Shown here piece by piece: positions 1-8,620 of a DNA stretch of 64,000 nucleotides. Source of the DNA: Candidatus Synechococcus calcipolaris G9 (lineage in GTDB: Bacteria; Cyanobacteriota; Cyanobacteriia; Thermosynechococcales; Thermosynechococcaceae); the NCBI RefSeq assembly GCF_029582805.1, contig NZ_JAKKUT010000002.1:1450001-1514000 (forward strand), written 5' to 3'. The notes below the pieces were generated by a model, which saw nothing but the letters and a program-made list of their open reading frames with translations, was not told the origin of the DNA and ran no database searches. How positions within the stretch are numbered: the first letter of the stretch is position 1; each line of letters starts with the position of its first letter. Both the position numbers and the translations under genes were made by a program.

Positions 1-801
1 GGAACCCATATAGCGATTACAGCCACTAGACCCAAAAAAACGTTTTTCCTTTGCATCAAATTGAAGGTAGGGAGTATCCATCATGGCTGACTCCTGCGGC
101 ACGGATTCTGTTCCGACACGGACTAAACGCCAAGGTGTACTCAATAAGGTACCGGCGGGGGGCATGGAAGACCCATTGGCATTTTGGCGAGTGTTTACCC
201 CCGTGGGGAGTAAATCGGGGATATCAGCATGGCGCAGGGTGTAGGTTATTCTGGTTGTGCCGGAGGGGCAGCAGAGGGGATCCGCTTCACCATAGCGGTT
301 AAAGTCCGCCACAATTTCACTGGGGCTGATCACCCGAAAATCATTGAGGGAGCCATCGGTACGGGCATCCATTAATTCTGGAGACAGGGTTCCGGCATAG
401 CGGCCCTCGGCATAGACAAACACTTGATAGCCCATGGGGCGGCACATCCCATCAAAACCCGAGGCTCCCAGAATCATTTGGATCCGATCCTCTTGGTGGC
501 GATCGCCCACTAAATGCCAACCTTGCTTAGCGATCGCCTGTTCAGCAGTGGTGGCTGGTTGACGAATCACCGATTCACATTGCTCGATATTTTCGCCAGG
601 GCCAGGTTTAGGCAGCGTTGGAAACGCGGTGGGAGTGGGCCGATTCCAGGGCATCAGGGGTTGATCCAACCAGGATGGGGAGGATAGCTGACTCATGGTG
701 GGGTTGGGAGCCATGGCCATCAACAGGGGGGCTACTGCTAAGGGCACTAAAGGCAATTTAGTTCTTAGATTTGCTTGAAGAGTCTTTAGGAAGAAAACCA
801 T
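1..801 (-). CDS. Secreted META-domain (DUF306/HslJ-like) protein, C-terminus cut by window edge
   Basis: The minus-strand frame is open from an ATG at 801 to base 1, so 267 residues are visible and the C-terminus is missing. The first ~35 residues look like a signal peptide (basic start, then a Leu/Ala/Val-rich stretch). A ~170-residue middle part with Cys-containing segments has no function I can assign. From about residue 215 the sequence has the shape of a META domain: a TPWRLVRVG strand, then PYLQFD, then SSGCNRYMG running off the edge. META domains occur in E. coli HslJ and in many bacterial envelope proteins, usually of unclear role. Envelope location is inferred from the signal peptide. 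Confidence 0.7.
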   Translation of the reverse strand, partial: MVFFLKTLQANLRTKLPLVPLAVAPLLMAMAPNPTMSQLSSPSWLDQPLMPWNRPTPTAFPTLPKPGPGENIEQCESVIRQPATTAEQAIAKQGWHLVGDRHQEDRIQMILGASGFDGMCRPMGYQVFVYAEGRYAGTLSPELMDARTDGSLNDFRVISPSEIVADFNRYGEADPLCCPSGTTRITYTLRHADIPDLLPTGVNTRQNANGSSMPPAGTLLSTPWRLVRVGTESVPQESAMMDTPYLQFDAKEKRFFGSSGCNRYMGS

Positions 802-904
802 TGATCAGTCATCCATCAAAAATTATGTATTAAAACCCTTTATTTTTTCCAGGTTGGTTTACCCGAAAAGGGATCAGCCCCCTTCAAGACGAGATTGATG
901 GTAC

Positions 905-2132
905 TTAGGTTTCCTTTGGTTCAATCCATTGGCCATCCGCCTTAATTAAATTAATGAGTTCAATCACCCCCTGATCTTCGGGCACTTTTTTCACCTCGTC
1001 TCGACCGCGATAGAGGGAAATAAACCCCGGTTGTTTACCCACATAGCCATAGTCAGCATCGGCCATTTCGCCAGGGCCGTTGACAATACAGCCCATGACG
1101 GCAATATTTAAGCCCGTCAGATGACTGGTGGCTTCTCGCACCTTATGTAAAACCTCTTCCAGATTAAAGAGGGTGCGCCCACAGGAGGGACAGGCGACAT
1201 ACTCGACCATGGTGCGCCGCAAGCCCAGGGCCTGCAAAATACCGTAGCAAACGGGAATTTCTTTTTCAGGGGCTTCGGTGAGGGATACACGAATGGTATC
1301 GCCAATGCCTTCAGCCAAGAGGGTGCCAATGCCTGCCGTAGATTTAATCCGTCCGTATTCGCCATCCCCCGCTTCCGTTACCCCTAAATGTAAGGGATAG
1401 TCCATTCCCAGTGCCTCCATGCGCTTCACCATGAGCCGATTAGCGGCAATCATCACGGGTACACGGGAGGCTTTCAGGGAAATTTCTAAATGATAAAAAC
1501 CAAAGGATTCACACATCCGAATAAATTCTAGGGCTGACTCTACCATGCCTTCGGGGGTGTCGCCGTAGGTAAAGAGCATCCGCTCGGCCAAGGAGCCATG
1601 GTTGACTCCAATGCGCATGGATTTGCCCTGATCTCGGAGGGACTCTACCAAGGGTTTGAGGGTTTCCCGGATTTTTTCACCAATTTCGTTAAATTCGGCT
1701 TGGGTATATTCGGTGCGATCGGCCTTGGGTTTTTCAAAGACATAGAGGCCGGGATTAATCCGCACGTTATCGACATAGTTGGCGACTTCTAGGGCAATTT
1801 TCATGCCATTGTGATGGACATCGGCGACTAGGGGAACAGGTTGATAGGTTTTGTAGAGGCGATCGCGGATTTCTTCCATGGCCTTGGCGTGGGCAAGACT
1901 GGGAACGGTGACACGGACAATTTCACAGCCAATTTCATGTAACCGGCGAATTGCGGCTACGGAGCCAGGAATATCTAGGGTATCTTCATTGATCATGGAT
2001 TGGACTGCCACCGGATGACCACCGCCAATGGTCACGGAGCCAACGGGAACGGGGCGGGTCTGACGACGAATAATCCCTGTCTCAACGGGGGGGGGGAGAA
2101 GCCAGGACAGGATTGGGCAGCGTTTGCGTCAT
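905..2132 (-). CDS. ispG: 4-hydroxy-3-methylbut-2-enyl diphosphate synthase IspG (GcpE), with apparent frameshift near the 5' end
   Basis: IspG is an iron-sulfur enzyme of the MEP isoprenoid pathway that reduces MEcPP to HMBPP, feeding carotenoid, chlorophyll phytyl and quinone synthesis. The frame open from 2035 covers the TIM-barrel part and the cluster domain, with cluster ligands in CPSCG and GCIVNGPGE. Conserved IspG sequence continues upstream of 2035 in the same frame ([12 protein letters not shown]) back to a run of ten C on the coding strand (2087-2096), with no ATG or GTG there. An ATG at 2132 preceded by GAAAGG begins MTQTLPNP, typical of cyanobacterial IspG, but lies one frame off. 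Removing one C joins the two into a normal 408-residue protein. As read, the gene is broken or restarts at GTG 2035. Confidence 0.93.
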
Positions 2133-2201
2133 GATCTCACTTGCCTTTCAGTCTTGTGTCCTTTTTAGATTGCCACAAATTGGGACAAACCGGGGTTGAT
2201 C

Positions 2202-2663
2202 TTAGGGTTTTTGAGCGAGTTGTCGATAAGCTTCAAACAGGGCGATCGCCACACTGGTAGAGAGGTTAAGACTGCGAACCCCGGTACTGGCCATGGGAAT
2301 ATAAACGGTTTGATCACAGTCCCCAAGGATGGTTTCCGGGATACCATCGGCTTCATTGCCAAAGATGAGCCAGTCCGTGGGTTGAAAGTTACAGTCCCAA
2401 TAATTACAGTTGCTCTGAGGTTCAAAGGCAATCAAACGGCCGCCGCGATCGCCCACGAGGGTTTGAAAGGTCTGCCAGGAATCATGGCAGTGTAAATCCA
2501 CATAGGGCCAATAGTCTAAACCGGCACGCTTCAAGTAGCGATCGCTCAGTTCAAAGCCCAAGGGTTCAATCAGGTGTAGGGGGGTTTGGGTTGCAGCACA
2601 GGTACGGGCAATATTACCGGTATTGGGGGGAATTTGGGGATAAACCAGGACAACTTGGGGCAT
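2202..2663 (-). CDS. trmL: tRNA (cytidine/uridine-34-2'-O)-methyltransferase TrmL
   Basis: The 153-residue protein is a compact SPOUT-class methyltransferase of TrmL length. It should methylate the ribose of the wobble base in tRNA-Leu isoacceptors using S-adenosylmethionine. Visible family signatures are PQIPPNTGNIARTCA near the N-terminus, IFGNEADGIPE around residue 100 (SPOUT motif 2) and the C-terminal knot segment RSLNLSTSVAIALFEAYRQL. The gene stands alone between ispG and a divergently transcribed DUF29 gene. It is expected to act in the cytosol as a dimer, as other TrmL proteins do. Confidence 0.93.
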   Translation of the reverse strand: MPQVVLVYPQIPPNTGNIARTCAATQTPLHLIEPLGFELSDRYLKRAGLDYWPYVDLHCHDSWQTFQTLVGDRGGRLIAFEPQSNCNYWDCNFQPTDWLIFGNEADGIPETILGDCDQTVYIPMASTGVRSLNLSTSVAIALFEAYRQLAQKP

Positions 2664-2764
2664 AGGGAATTGAAAATTTTTCGTTGATATAATGAAGAAA
2701 GAGATTGCAAAACTGTGTTAAGCCTAAGTGATGGAGCGTCGATCAAGGCCAGAGCAAATGAAAC

Positions 2765-3199
2765 ATGGGTGAGAAATACTTAGAAGATTTTAGTTCATGG
2801 GTCAACCAAACAAGCCAACTGTTACGGGAACGGCGTTGGCAAGAGATCGATGTGCCAAATTTAATCGAAGAGGTTGAAGACTTGGGTAAAAGTGAACGAC
2901 GGGGGATTGCTAGTCAACTCACTCGTCTTTTGCTCCATCTCCTCAAGTGGCAGTATCAACCTCAGCGTCGCTCCGATAGTTGGCTGGACTCCATCACTGA
3001 TGCGCGTACCCAGATTGAATTAGCCATTGAAGATAGTCCTAGTTTAAGGAGTTATCCAGCAGACCAACTGGCAGAAACCTATCAGCGGGCACGTCGTCAA
3101 GCGGCTAAGCAAACAGGAATCGACGCTTCCGTGTTCCCAGAAACCTGCCCCTATCCCCTCGATGTAGTCTTGGACGCCGACTGGCTACCGGAGGGCTAA
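2765..3199 (+). CDS. DUF29 domain-containing protein
   Basis: This 144-residue protein matches the DUF29 family, which is common and multicopy in cyanobacteria and has no established function. Typical features are the N-terminal YLEDFSSWVNQTSQLLRERRW segment, the acidic IEEVEDLGKSERR helix, and the LLLHLLKWQYQP segment. The C-terminal half is helical and ends with a CPYPL(D) motif usual for the family. It is divergent from trmL across a 101-bp AT-rich gap that contains GATATAATG near 2684, a plausible -10 region. No toxin or antitoxin partner is visible beside it. Confidence 0.85.
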   Translation: MGEKYLEDFSSWVNQTSQLLRERRWQEIDVPNLIEEVEDLGKSERRGIASQLTRLLLHLLKWQYQPQRRSDSWLDSITDARTQIELAIEDSPSLRSYPADQLAETYQRARRQAAKQTGIDASVFPETCPYPLDVVLDADWLPEG

Positions 3200-3284
3200 C
3201 AATTTCAACAGGCCTGATTTACTTTGAGACGATAGACCGCAGAAACGGCCATACCAGCTAACTAAATCAAGCACATTAGGGTGA

Positions 3285-4115
3285 TTATGAGTTTTGGCGG
3301 GGGCGAGGTAATAAATGCCCTAAACCAATGCCACTGAAATAAAGACTAATTAGTGCTCCCGCCAATAGTCCCTGGGTGATGGGATCAATGGAGGGGGTCA
3401 ATACGGCGGCTAGGGCAACGGCAATAATGATCACATATCGCCACTGACTGAGCATTTGCTCAATGGAGACAATATTTAGGCTAATTAAAATGAGTTGCAA
3501 AATGGGGACTTGAAAGGCTAATCCGGTGACGAGTAACAACAATAAAATAAAGTCAAAATAGCGATCGATAGACCATAATTGCTCGACTACATCTGCCCCG
3601 TAACTAATGAAAAAGCCCAAGGCCGCTGGAGCTAATAGGCTATAGGCAAAGCCAATTCCTAACACAAATAGTAGGGACGAACCAAAGACGGCGGGGCCCA
3701 AAAGCTGCCGTTCCCGTCGGGTTAATCCAGGTAAAACAAAACGAATTCCCTGGTATAGCACCATGGGCATGGTCAGCAATAAACCACAATAGGCTGCGGC
3801 CTTGCAGGAGACAAAAAAGTATTCCCCCGGCCCCAGTTGCAGAAATTTTGCCCCATGGGCGGGTTGCTCTAGGAGAGTGATAATCCCTCTCACTTGGGTG
3901 AAGCACAGAATAATGGCGATCGCCGCCGTGGCCAAAACCACAAAAATGCGTTGGCGCAGTTCTTCCAGGTGATCCCATAGGGACATTTCCACCTCTCCCG
4001 GCAATAGATCATCAGCATGGATGTCCTCGGGGTTGGGTTCACCTTGCCCAGGGGTGAGATCATCCGCTGGCAGTTCAGAGCCGTTGAGGGGTTCTAGATC
4101 GGGCGATCGCGTCAT
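3285..4115 (-). CDS. tatC: Sec-independent protein translocase subunit TatC
   Basis: TatC is the multispanning receptor of the twin-arginine translocase, which moves folded proteins across the thylakoid and plasma membranes. The 276-residue protein has the hallmark N-terminal cytoplasmic segment SLWDHLEELRQRIF at about residue 45, followed by six predicted membrane helices and the proline/glutamate-containing loops of the family. An acidic, proline-rich extension of about 40 residues precedes the conserved core, making it slightly longer than the usual ~250. It sits 12 bp downstream of clpR on the same strand, so the two are probably co-transcribed. No tatA is in the window. Confidence 0.95.
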   Translation of the reverse strand: MTRSPDLEPLNGSELPADDLTPGQGEPNPEDIHADDLLPGEVEMSLWDHLEELRQRIFVVLATAAIAIILCFTQVRGIITLLEQPAHGAKFLQLGPGEYFFVSCKAAAYCGLLLTMPMVLYQGIRFVLPGLTRRERQLLGPAVFGSSLLFVLGIGFAYSLLAPAALGFFISYGADVVEQLWSIDRYFDFILLLLLVTGLAFQVPILQLILISLNIVSIEQMLSQWRYVIIIAVALAAVLTPSIDPITQGLLAGALISLYFSGIGLGHLLPRPRQNS

Positions 4116-4127
4116 GGGCTAGAAAAT

Positions 4128-4781
4128 CTAAATCACGCCAGCGGGCAGGGGCGGAACGGCTTCACTCTCAAGGATGCGATCGATGAGTCCGTAGGCTTTG
4201 GCTTCATCAGGGGTCATGTAAAGTAACCGATCCATATCTCGGCTGATCCGTTCCGGAGTTTGGCCGGTATTTTTGGCCAAAATATCAATCATGGTTTTCT
4301 TGTTCGCTAAAACCTCTTGGGCCCGAATTTGAATGTCCGTGGCTTGACCCTGGGCGTAGCTCTTGGTTTGCTGAAGAACAATCGTGGCGTGGGGTAAACT
4401 GGCCCGACATCCCTGGGAGCCAGAGGAGAGGAGCAACGCAGCCATACCAATGGCCTGGCCAATACAAATGGTATGCACTGGCGGCTTAATGTATTGAATG
4501 GTGTCGCAGATGGCAAAGGCTTCCGTCTCAAAGCCAATGGGTTCACCATCGTAGCGAGATGTTCCCGTTGAATTGATGTAGATACGGATCGGTTTTTCCG
4601 GATCGTCATACTGCAAATAGAGCAATTGGGCGACAATCAACTCGGTAACGGACGCAACGAGGGGCATCCCCAGATAGACAATCCGCTCTTTGAGAAGTAA
4701 TGAAGGTAAATCCGGTGGCGGCGTGCGATAGGCAGCATCACCATAGTAGGGGGCTTGAACAGCAGCGATCGGCAACCTCAT
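4128..4781 (-). CDS. clpR: ClpR-type inactive ClpP paralogue
   Basis: The 217-residue protein has the ClpP fold sequence (KERIVYLGMPL, FAICDTIQYIKPPVHTICIGQA, SLPHATIVLQQ, LYMTPDEAKAYGLID). The catalytic residues are replaced: the nucleophile Ser position in GQAxSM reads GQAIGM, and the His of the IHQP motif is Gln in VLQQT. This is the pattern of cyanobacterial ClpR, which forms mixed heptamers with ClpP3 in the essential ClpCP3/R protease. From memory, ClpR of other cyanobacteria has an insertion of about ten residues after GMPL(F)SS; here GMPLVAS runs directly into VTELIVAQ. The gene is followed by tatC and preceded 68 bp upstream by ruvB. No clpP3 is nearby. Confidence 0.85.
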   Translation of the reverse strand: MRLPIAAVQAPYYGDAAYRTPPPDLPSLLLKERIVYLGMPLVASVTELIVAQLLYLQYDDPEKPIRIYINSTGTSRYDGEPIGFETEAFAICDTIQYIKPPVHTICIGQAIGMAALLLSSGSQGCRASLPHATIVLQQTKSYAQGQATDIQIRAQEVLANKKTMIDILAKNTGQTPERISRDMDRLLYMTPDEAKAYGLIDRILESEAVPPLPAGVI

Positions 4782-4849
4782 AGCACACTCAGTAGGGGGT
4801 CAGTTGACTCAATATCTTTTTACTTTCTTTACTTTAGCAAGTTTTTCGC

Positions 4850-5965
4850 CTAGCTCAGAAGCGGTAGTTGCTCATCCGGGGGACGGTAGCCCAAATGGTG
4901 CCAGGCTTGGGGGGTGGCCATCCGACCTCGCGGGGTCCGTTGCACATAGCCCATCTGCATCAGGTAGGGTTCATAGACTTCTTCAATGGTTTGGCTATCT
5001 TCTCCCGTGGCGGCAGCTAGGGCATCGACCCCGACGGGCCCTCCCTGGTACGTTTCAATCATCACCGTCAAGAGGCGGCGATCTGTCCAGTCCAGTCCCC
5101 CTGGATCCACATGAAATAGTTCTAGGGCCTGCTCGGCGATCGCCACGGAAATTTCACCATTATGTTTGACGGCGGCGTAGTCCCGCACCCGTTTGAGTAA
5201 GCGATTGGCAATGCGGGGGGTTCCCCGACTCCGACGGGCAATTTCCAGGGCAGCGTCCGCCGTAATCGGGGTATCCAGAATCCCGGCGGTACGCAGAATA
5301 ATCTGACTTAGTTCCTCTGGTTCATAGAAGCGTAATCGTTGGATTAAGCCAAAGCGATCGCGTAGGGGGGAAGTCAAAGCACCAGCGCGGGTTGTCGCCC
5401 CCACCAGCGTAAAGCGATTCAGGGATAGGCTACGACTGCGGGCACTCTGATGTTTACCAATGGTAATATCGATGCGAAAGTCTTCCATGGCCGGATAGAG
5501 TAATTCTTCCGTCATCCGGGAAAGGCGATGGATTTCATCAATGAATAAAATATCCCCCGGTTGCAGATTGACTAGGAGGCCGACAATATCCCGGGGCCGC
5601 TCTAGGGCAGGGGCACTGGCCACTTTGCAGTTGACCCCCATTTCCGCTGCCAAAATTAAGGCGATGGTGGTTTTACCAAGGCCAGGGGGGCCGTAGAGGA
5701 GCAGGTGATCTAGACATTCTTGGCGGGTTTGGGCGGCTTGAATGGCAATGTGCAGTACATCCTTCAAATCCCGTTGGCCAATGTAGTCACCCAGGGATTG
5801 GGGACGAATGGTTTCTTCATTCCGGGAGGGTGTATCCTCTGGCAGGGCTTGGGCCGAGAGCAGTGGAGTATCCTGCTTTTTGGGACTGGCTCCGTGATCT
5901 TTCGCCTTTTTTTGGGCGCGGTGGGGGCGATCGCCGGGGGGCTGATGGGACGAAACAATGGCCAT
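4850..5965 (-). CDS. ruvB: Holliday junction branch-migration helicase RuvB
   Basis: RuvB is the AAA+ motor that drives Holliday junction branch migration with RuvA. The 371-residue protein carries Walker [10 protein letters not shown] (residues 92-100), Walker B IDEIHRL, sensor 1 GATTRAG, the arginine-finger region LRDRFG and a C-terminal winged helix with RTPRGRMAT. An approximately 45-residue hydrophilic extension precedes the core [14 protein letters not shown], as in several cyanobacterial RuvB proteins. It is divergent from the DUF4079 gene. The upstream gap holds a short AT-rich duplication. No ruvA or ruvC is in the window, which is usual in cyanobacteria, where these genes are scattered. 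Confidence 0.97.
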   Translation of the reverse strand: MAIVSSHQPPGDRPHRAQKKAKDHGASPKKQDTPLLSAQALPEDTPSRNEETIRPQSLGDYIGQRDLKDVLHIAIQAAQTRQECLDHLLLYGPPGLGKTTIALILAAEMGVNCKVASAPALERPRDIVGLLVNLQPGDILFIDEIHRLSRMTEELLYPAMEDFRIDITIGKHQSARSRSLSLNRFTLVGATTRAGALTSPLRDRFGLIQRLRFYEPEELSQIILRTAGILDTPITADAALEIARRSRGTPRIANRLLKRVRDYAAVKHNGEISVAIAEQALELFHVDPGGLDWTDRRLLTVMIETYQGGPVGVDALAAATGEDSQTIEEVYEPYLMQMGYVQRTPRGRMATPQAWHHLGYRPPDEQLPLLS

Positions 5966-5971
5966 AGAGGA

Positions 5972-6000
5972 TTTTAACAGATTTTTTTAACAGATTTTTT
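5972..6000 (+). repeat. Short AT-rich direct duplication upstream of ruvB
   Basis: Two adjacent copies of TTTAACAGATTTT occur just upstream of the ruvB start, within the 142-181 bp gap shared with the divergent DUF4079 gene. This is seen directly; a promoter or slippage origin is possible but not shown. Confidence 0.5.
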
Positions 6001-6146
6001 GTGAGTGACGAGAAACTGAATCCTGTGAATAAACTTGAAGCCCCAACCTCGGATCATCCAGAAATGGAAAAAGTACCGTACTCTATAAAGCAGCTTGCGT
6101 AAGCAGTTTGCGGTTCATGATGCGTAGGGAGGCTCTGGAAGCAGCA

Positions 6147-6872
6147 ATGTTATTGAACCTTAAGGATATTATTTTACTCTTGCATCCGATTTTAGCTTGT
6201 ACCTTTGTCTTTCCGGTCATTGGCATTGTCAGTTATTTTGCCTGGCAAACCCGCCAGCGTCGCCTTCGAGAAGGTGCTGAGAGTAAAAAAATTCCGCCCA
6301 CGGTCGGCCGGGAACATGTGCAACTGGGAAATCTCCTCACGGCAGGGGTGGTGGGCATTACCCTCGTTGCCTATGCCTATTCAGTGATTTTTGGCTTTCA
6401 GGGCTTTCTGATGCAGGCCAGTGAAGGAAACCTAGATTGGCTGCGGGTGGGCTTAGTGGCGTTGATGTTTGCGGTGACGATCGCCTCCTTGGTGTTTCTC
6501 TATCAAGCCCATAATCGAATTTGGCGGGGTGTATTTGCCACCCTAACCGGAATCGGTATTGTGGTGCTGGGATTTCAGCCCGGGGTATTTCGCCGCGATG
6601 ATGAGTGGTATGTGTCCCATTTTTACTACGGCATTGTCGCCTCGTTGCTGATGATCTTTGCCCTGGCGATCGTCCAGGATATTTATCAAGATCGTACCCA
6701 AACCTGGCGGCGGGTGCATATTGCCCTGAATACTGTTGCCCTGATTCTGTTTCTTGGTCAAGGGATTACGGGAACCCGGGATTTACTGGAGATTCCCCTA
6801 AGTTGGCAAGCCCCCGCAATCTATCAATGTAATTTTGATTCCAATTCACCGGACTTCAAGACCTGCCCCTAA
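6147..6872 (+). CDS. DUF4079 family integral membrane protein
   Basis: The protein belongs to the DUF4079 family, found in cyanobacteria and plastids and of unknown function. The frame is open from 6108 (TTG) with ATGs at 6117, 6120 and 6147. I prefer 6147, which has GGAAG five bases upstream and begins MLLNLKDIILLLHPILA as expected (241 residues). Four or five hydrophobic segments are seen (about residues 7-29, 65-85, 95-115, 155-180 and 190-210), with conserved His residues in LLHPIL and HFYYGIVAS that could bind haem, although this is inference. The C-terminus ends in a short Cys-containing tail. It converges with the metal-ABC permease gene with no gap. Confidence 0.8.
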   Translation: MLLNLKDIILLLHPILACTFVFPVIGIVSYFAWQTRQRRLREGAESKKIPPTVGREHVQLGNLLTAGVVGITLVAYAYSVIFGFQGFLMQASEGNLDWLRVGLVALMFAVTIASLVFLYQAHNRIWRGVFATLTGIGIVVLGFQPGVFRRDDEWYVSHFYYGIVASLLMIFALAIVQDIYQDRTQTWRRVHIALNTVALILFLGQGITGTRDLLEIPLSWQAPAIYQCNFDSNSPDFKTCP

Positions 6873-7736
6873 CTATTTTCGGCGTAGCTGTTGGGTGAGA
6901 AGGCCCTGGGATGGACTAAACAAAAAAGCACATAGAAATAAACTAAAGGCGACAAGGACGATCGCCGCGCCAGAGGGAATATTGATGTAATAGCTCAAAT
7001 ACATTCCCATAATTGCGGCCAAGGAACCAATCATTGCTCCTAGGATCATCATTTGGTGGAGTTCTTTGACCAATAGGTAGGCGGTCATGCCGGGGGCCAC
7101 TAGCATGGCAATGACTAATAAAACTCCCACGGTTTGCAGCGTTGCCACAACAGTTAAACTAATCCCGGTCACCATACTCAGGTAGTACCAGTGAACTGGT
7201 AAACCACTGGCTTGGGCCCCCACCGGATCGAAGGTGTAAAAAAGCAACTCTTTATAAAAGAGAAAAACCGCCGTCAGGATCAGCAGGGTAATTCCCAGGG
7301 TCAGGAGTAGGTCTTGGGGGGTAATACCGAGAATATTGCCAAAGAGAATGTGAATGAGATCTAGGCGATCGCCCCCCGGTAGTACCGTAACCAATGTGGT
7401 TCCCATCGCCAAAAAGGAGGCCAAAATCAAGGCCATCACCCCATCTATTTTGAGGCGAGATTGGGACTCTAGAAATGATAAGAGTGCTGCGCTCAATACC
7501 CCCGCCACTAAGGCTCCTAGGGATAGGGGCACATTCAAATACAATGCTACGGGTAAGCCTGCCAGGACAGAATGGGAAATCATATCCCCCATCATGCCCA
7601 TTTGCTGAACAATCATATAACTACCGACAACGGCACAGAGAATGCCGAGCAGAACCCCCATCATCAGGGCTTGACGCATAAAGGCAAATTCTAGGGGTTC
7701 TAATACCCCCTGAACTAACCAAAAAAGGCTCTCCAT
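6873..7736 (-). CDS. Metal (Mn/Zn) ABC transporter permease, ZnuB/MntB type
   Basis: This 287-residue ABC-3 family permease has eight to nine hydrophobic helices. Its family segments include MRQALMMGVLLGILCAVVGSYMI near the start, GDMISHSVLAGLPVAL (the conserved His-containing motif) and the C-terminal SYYINIPSGAAIVL. The family imports Mn2+ or Zn2+ (and sometimes Fe2+) across the plasma membrane. It lies 9 bp downstream of its ATPase gene. The metal-binding protein normally encoded with them (MntC/ZnuA type) is absent from the window, so the substrate cannot be decided here. In cyanobacteria Mn2+ uptake supports photosystem II, making MntB one option. Confidence 0.88.
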   Translation of the reverse strand: MESLFWLVQGVLEPLEFAFMRQALMMGVLLGILCAVVGSYMIVQQMGMMGDMISHSVLAGLPVALYLNVPLSLGALVAGVLSAALLSFLESQSRLKIDGVMALILASFLAMGTTLVTVLPGGDRLDLIHILFGNILGITPQDLLLTLGITLLILTAVFLFYKELLFYTFDPVGAQASGLPVHWYYLSMVTGISLTVVATLQTVGVLLVIAMLVAPGMTAYLLVKELHQMMILGAMIGSLAAIMGMYLSYYINIPSGAAIVLVAFSLFLCAFLFSPSQGLLTQQLRRK

Positions 7737-7745
7737 GGCGATGGG

Positions 7746-8474
7746 TTAAGCTGCGGCCAAGGAGAAGGTTGAACCGTAGGCCTCCTGAAGATTTTGGGTG
7801 GTGATCACGTCGGTTTTGGCCCCCATGGCAATCAGACGCTTATTCAGGAGCAAAATGCGATCGTAGTAGTTGAGGCTCTCCCCTAGATCATGGTTAATCA
7901 CGAGTAGGGTTTTGGCCTGGGCCTTCAGTTCCTGGAAAATATCAAAAATAATATCCTCGGTTTTGCGATCCACGCCCGTAAAGGGTTCGTCAAAAATCAA
8001 GAGATCGGCTTCTTTGGCTAGGGCTCGGGCAATGAATACCCGCTGCTGTTGGCCACCGGATAGTTCACCAATTTGGCGATCGCGCAGATGATACATCCCC
8101 ACCCGCTCTAGGGCTGCCTTTACCGTTTGCTGTGATTGGACGCTAGTCCGCCGAAAGAGACCCGTTTGCACCGTCCGAGCCATCATCGCCACATTCCAAA
8201 CCGTGATCGGATAATCCCAATCAATGTGCGATCGCTGGGGCACATAGGCCACCCGGCCTAACTGCTGTCCTAAAACTTTCCCTTGGAACATTGCCTTGCC
8301 CGCCACCGCACGAATGAGACCGAGCATGGCCTTGACCATCGTACTTTTCCCCGCACCATTGGGGCCAACCACCCCCACCAGTTCACCGGCGGGAACCTGA
8401 TAGTTAATCTGCTCTAGGGCAGCAACACCACGATAACTGACGGATAATTCCTGAACCTGCAACATGGTAGGCAA
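7746..8474 (-). CDS. Metal (Mn/Zn) ABC transporter ATP-binding protein
   Basis: The 242-residue ATPase has Walker A GPNGAGKST (residues 37-45), a Q-loop in AYVPQRSHIDWDYPITV, signature LSGGQQQR, Walker B LLIFDEPFTGVD and the switch His in VINHD. The Q-loop sequence with IDWDYP is characteristic of ATPases for Mn/Zn/Fe ABC importers (MntA/SitB/ZnuC). It is the first gene of a two-gene operon with the permease. A palindrome, ATGAA-A-TTCAT, lies 36-46 bp upstream of the ATG and could be an operator for a metal-responsive regulator. No solute-binding protein gene is adjacent. Confidence 0.92.
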   Translation of the reverse strand: MPTMLQVQELSVSYRGVAALEQINYQVPAGELVGVVGPNGAGKSTMVKAMLGLIRAVAGKAMFQGKVLGQQLGRVAYVPQRSHIDWDYPITVWNVAMMARTVQTGLFRRTSVQSQQTVKAALERVGMYHLRDRQIGELSGGQQQRVFIARALAKEADLLIFDEPFTGVDRKTEDIIFDIFQELKAQAKTLLVINHDLGESLNYYDRILLLNKRLIAMGAKTDVITTQNLQEAYGSTFSLAAA

Positions 8475-8509
8475 TCCTGAAAGGATAGTGAAGAAAAAAT
8501 GAAATAAAT

Positions 8510-8520
8510 ATGAAATTCAT
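8510..8520. promoter_or_regulatory. Odd palindrome upstream of the metal ABC operon
   Basis: ATGAA-A-TTCAT is a perfect inverted repeat around one central base, in an AT-rich stretch 36 bp before the ATPase ATG. Its position suits an operator for a metal-sensing repressor. It does not match the full Zur or Fur consensus, so the regulator is unknown. Confidence 0.35.
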
Positions 8521-8620
8521 CTTTAATCTACCATAAAGCCAAGATACCCAGCAGGATTCCAGGGGCACAAAATTGCAGCCGTAAAGATCGGCCAGTGAAT
8601 CACCTTAAAGTAGCGAACCC

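Noticed and set aside
51-302. 83-codon plus-strand frame at the left edge
   Set aside because: It lies opposite the META-domain coding sequence, which continues through it; the translation shows no protein-like pattern.
4804-5169. 121-codon plus-strand frame opposite ruvB
   Set aside because: It is antisense to the conserved C-terminal half of ruvB, has a low-complexity, Pro/Arg/Ser-rich translation and no ribosome binding site.
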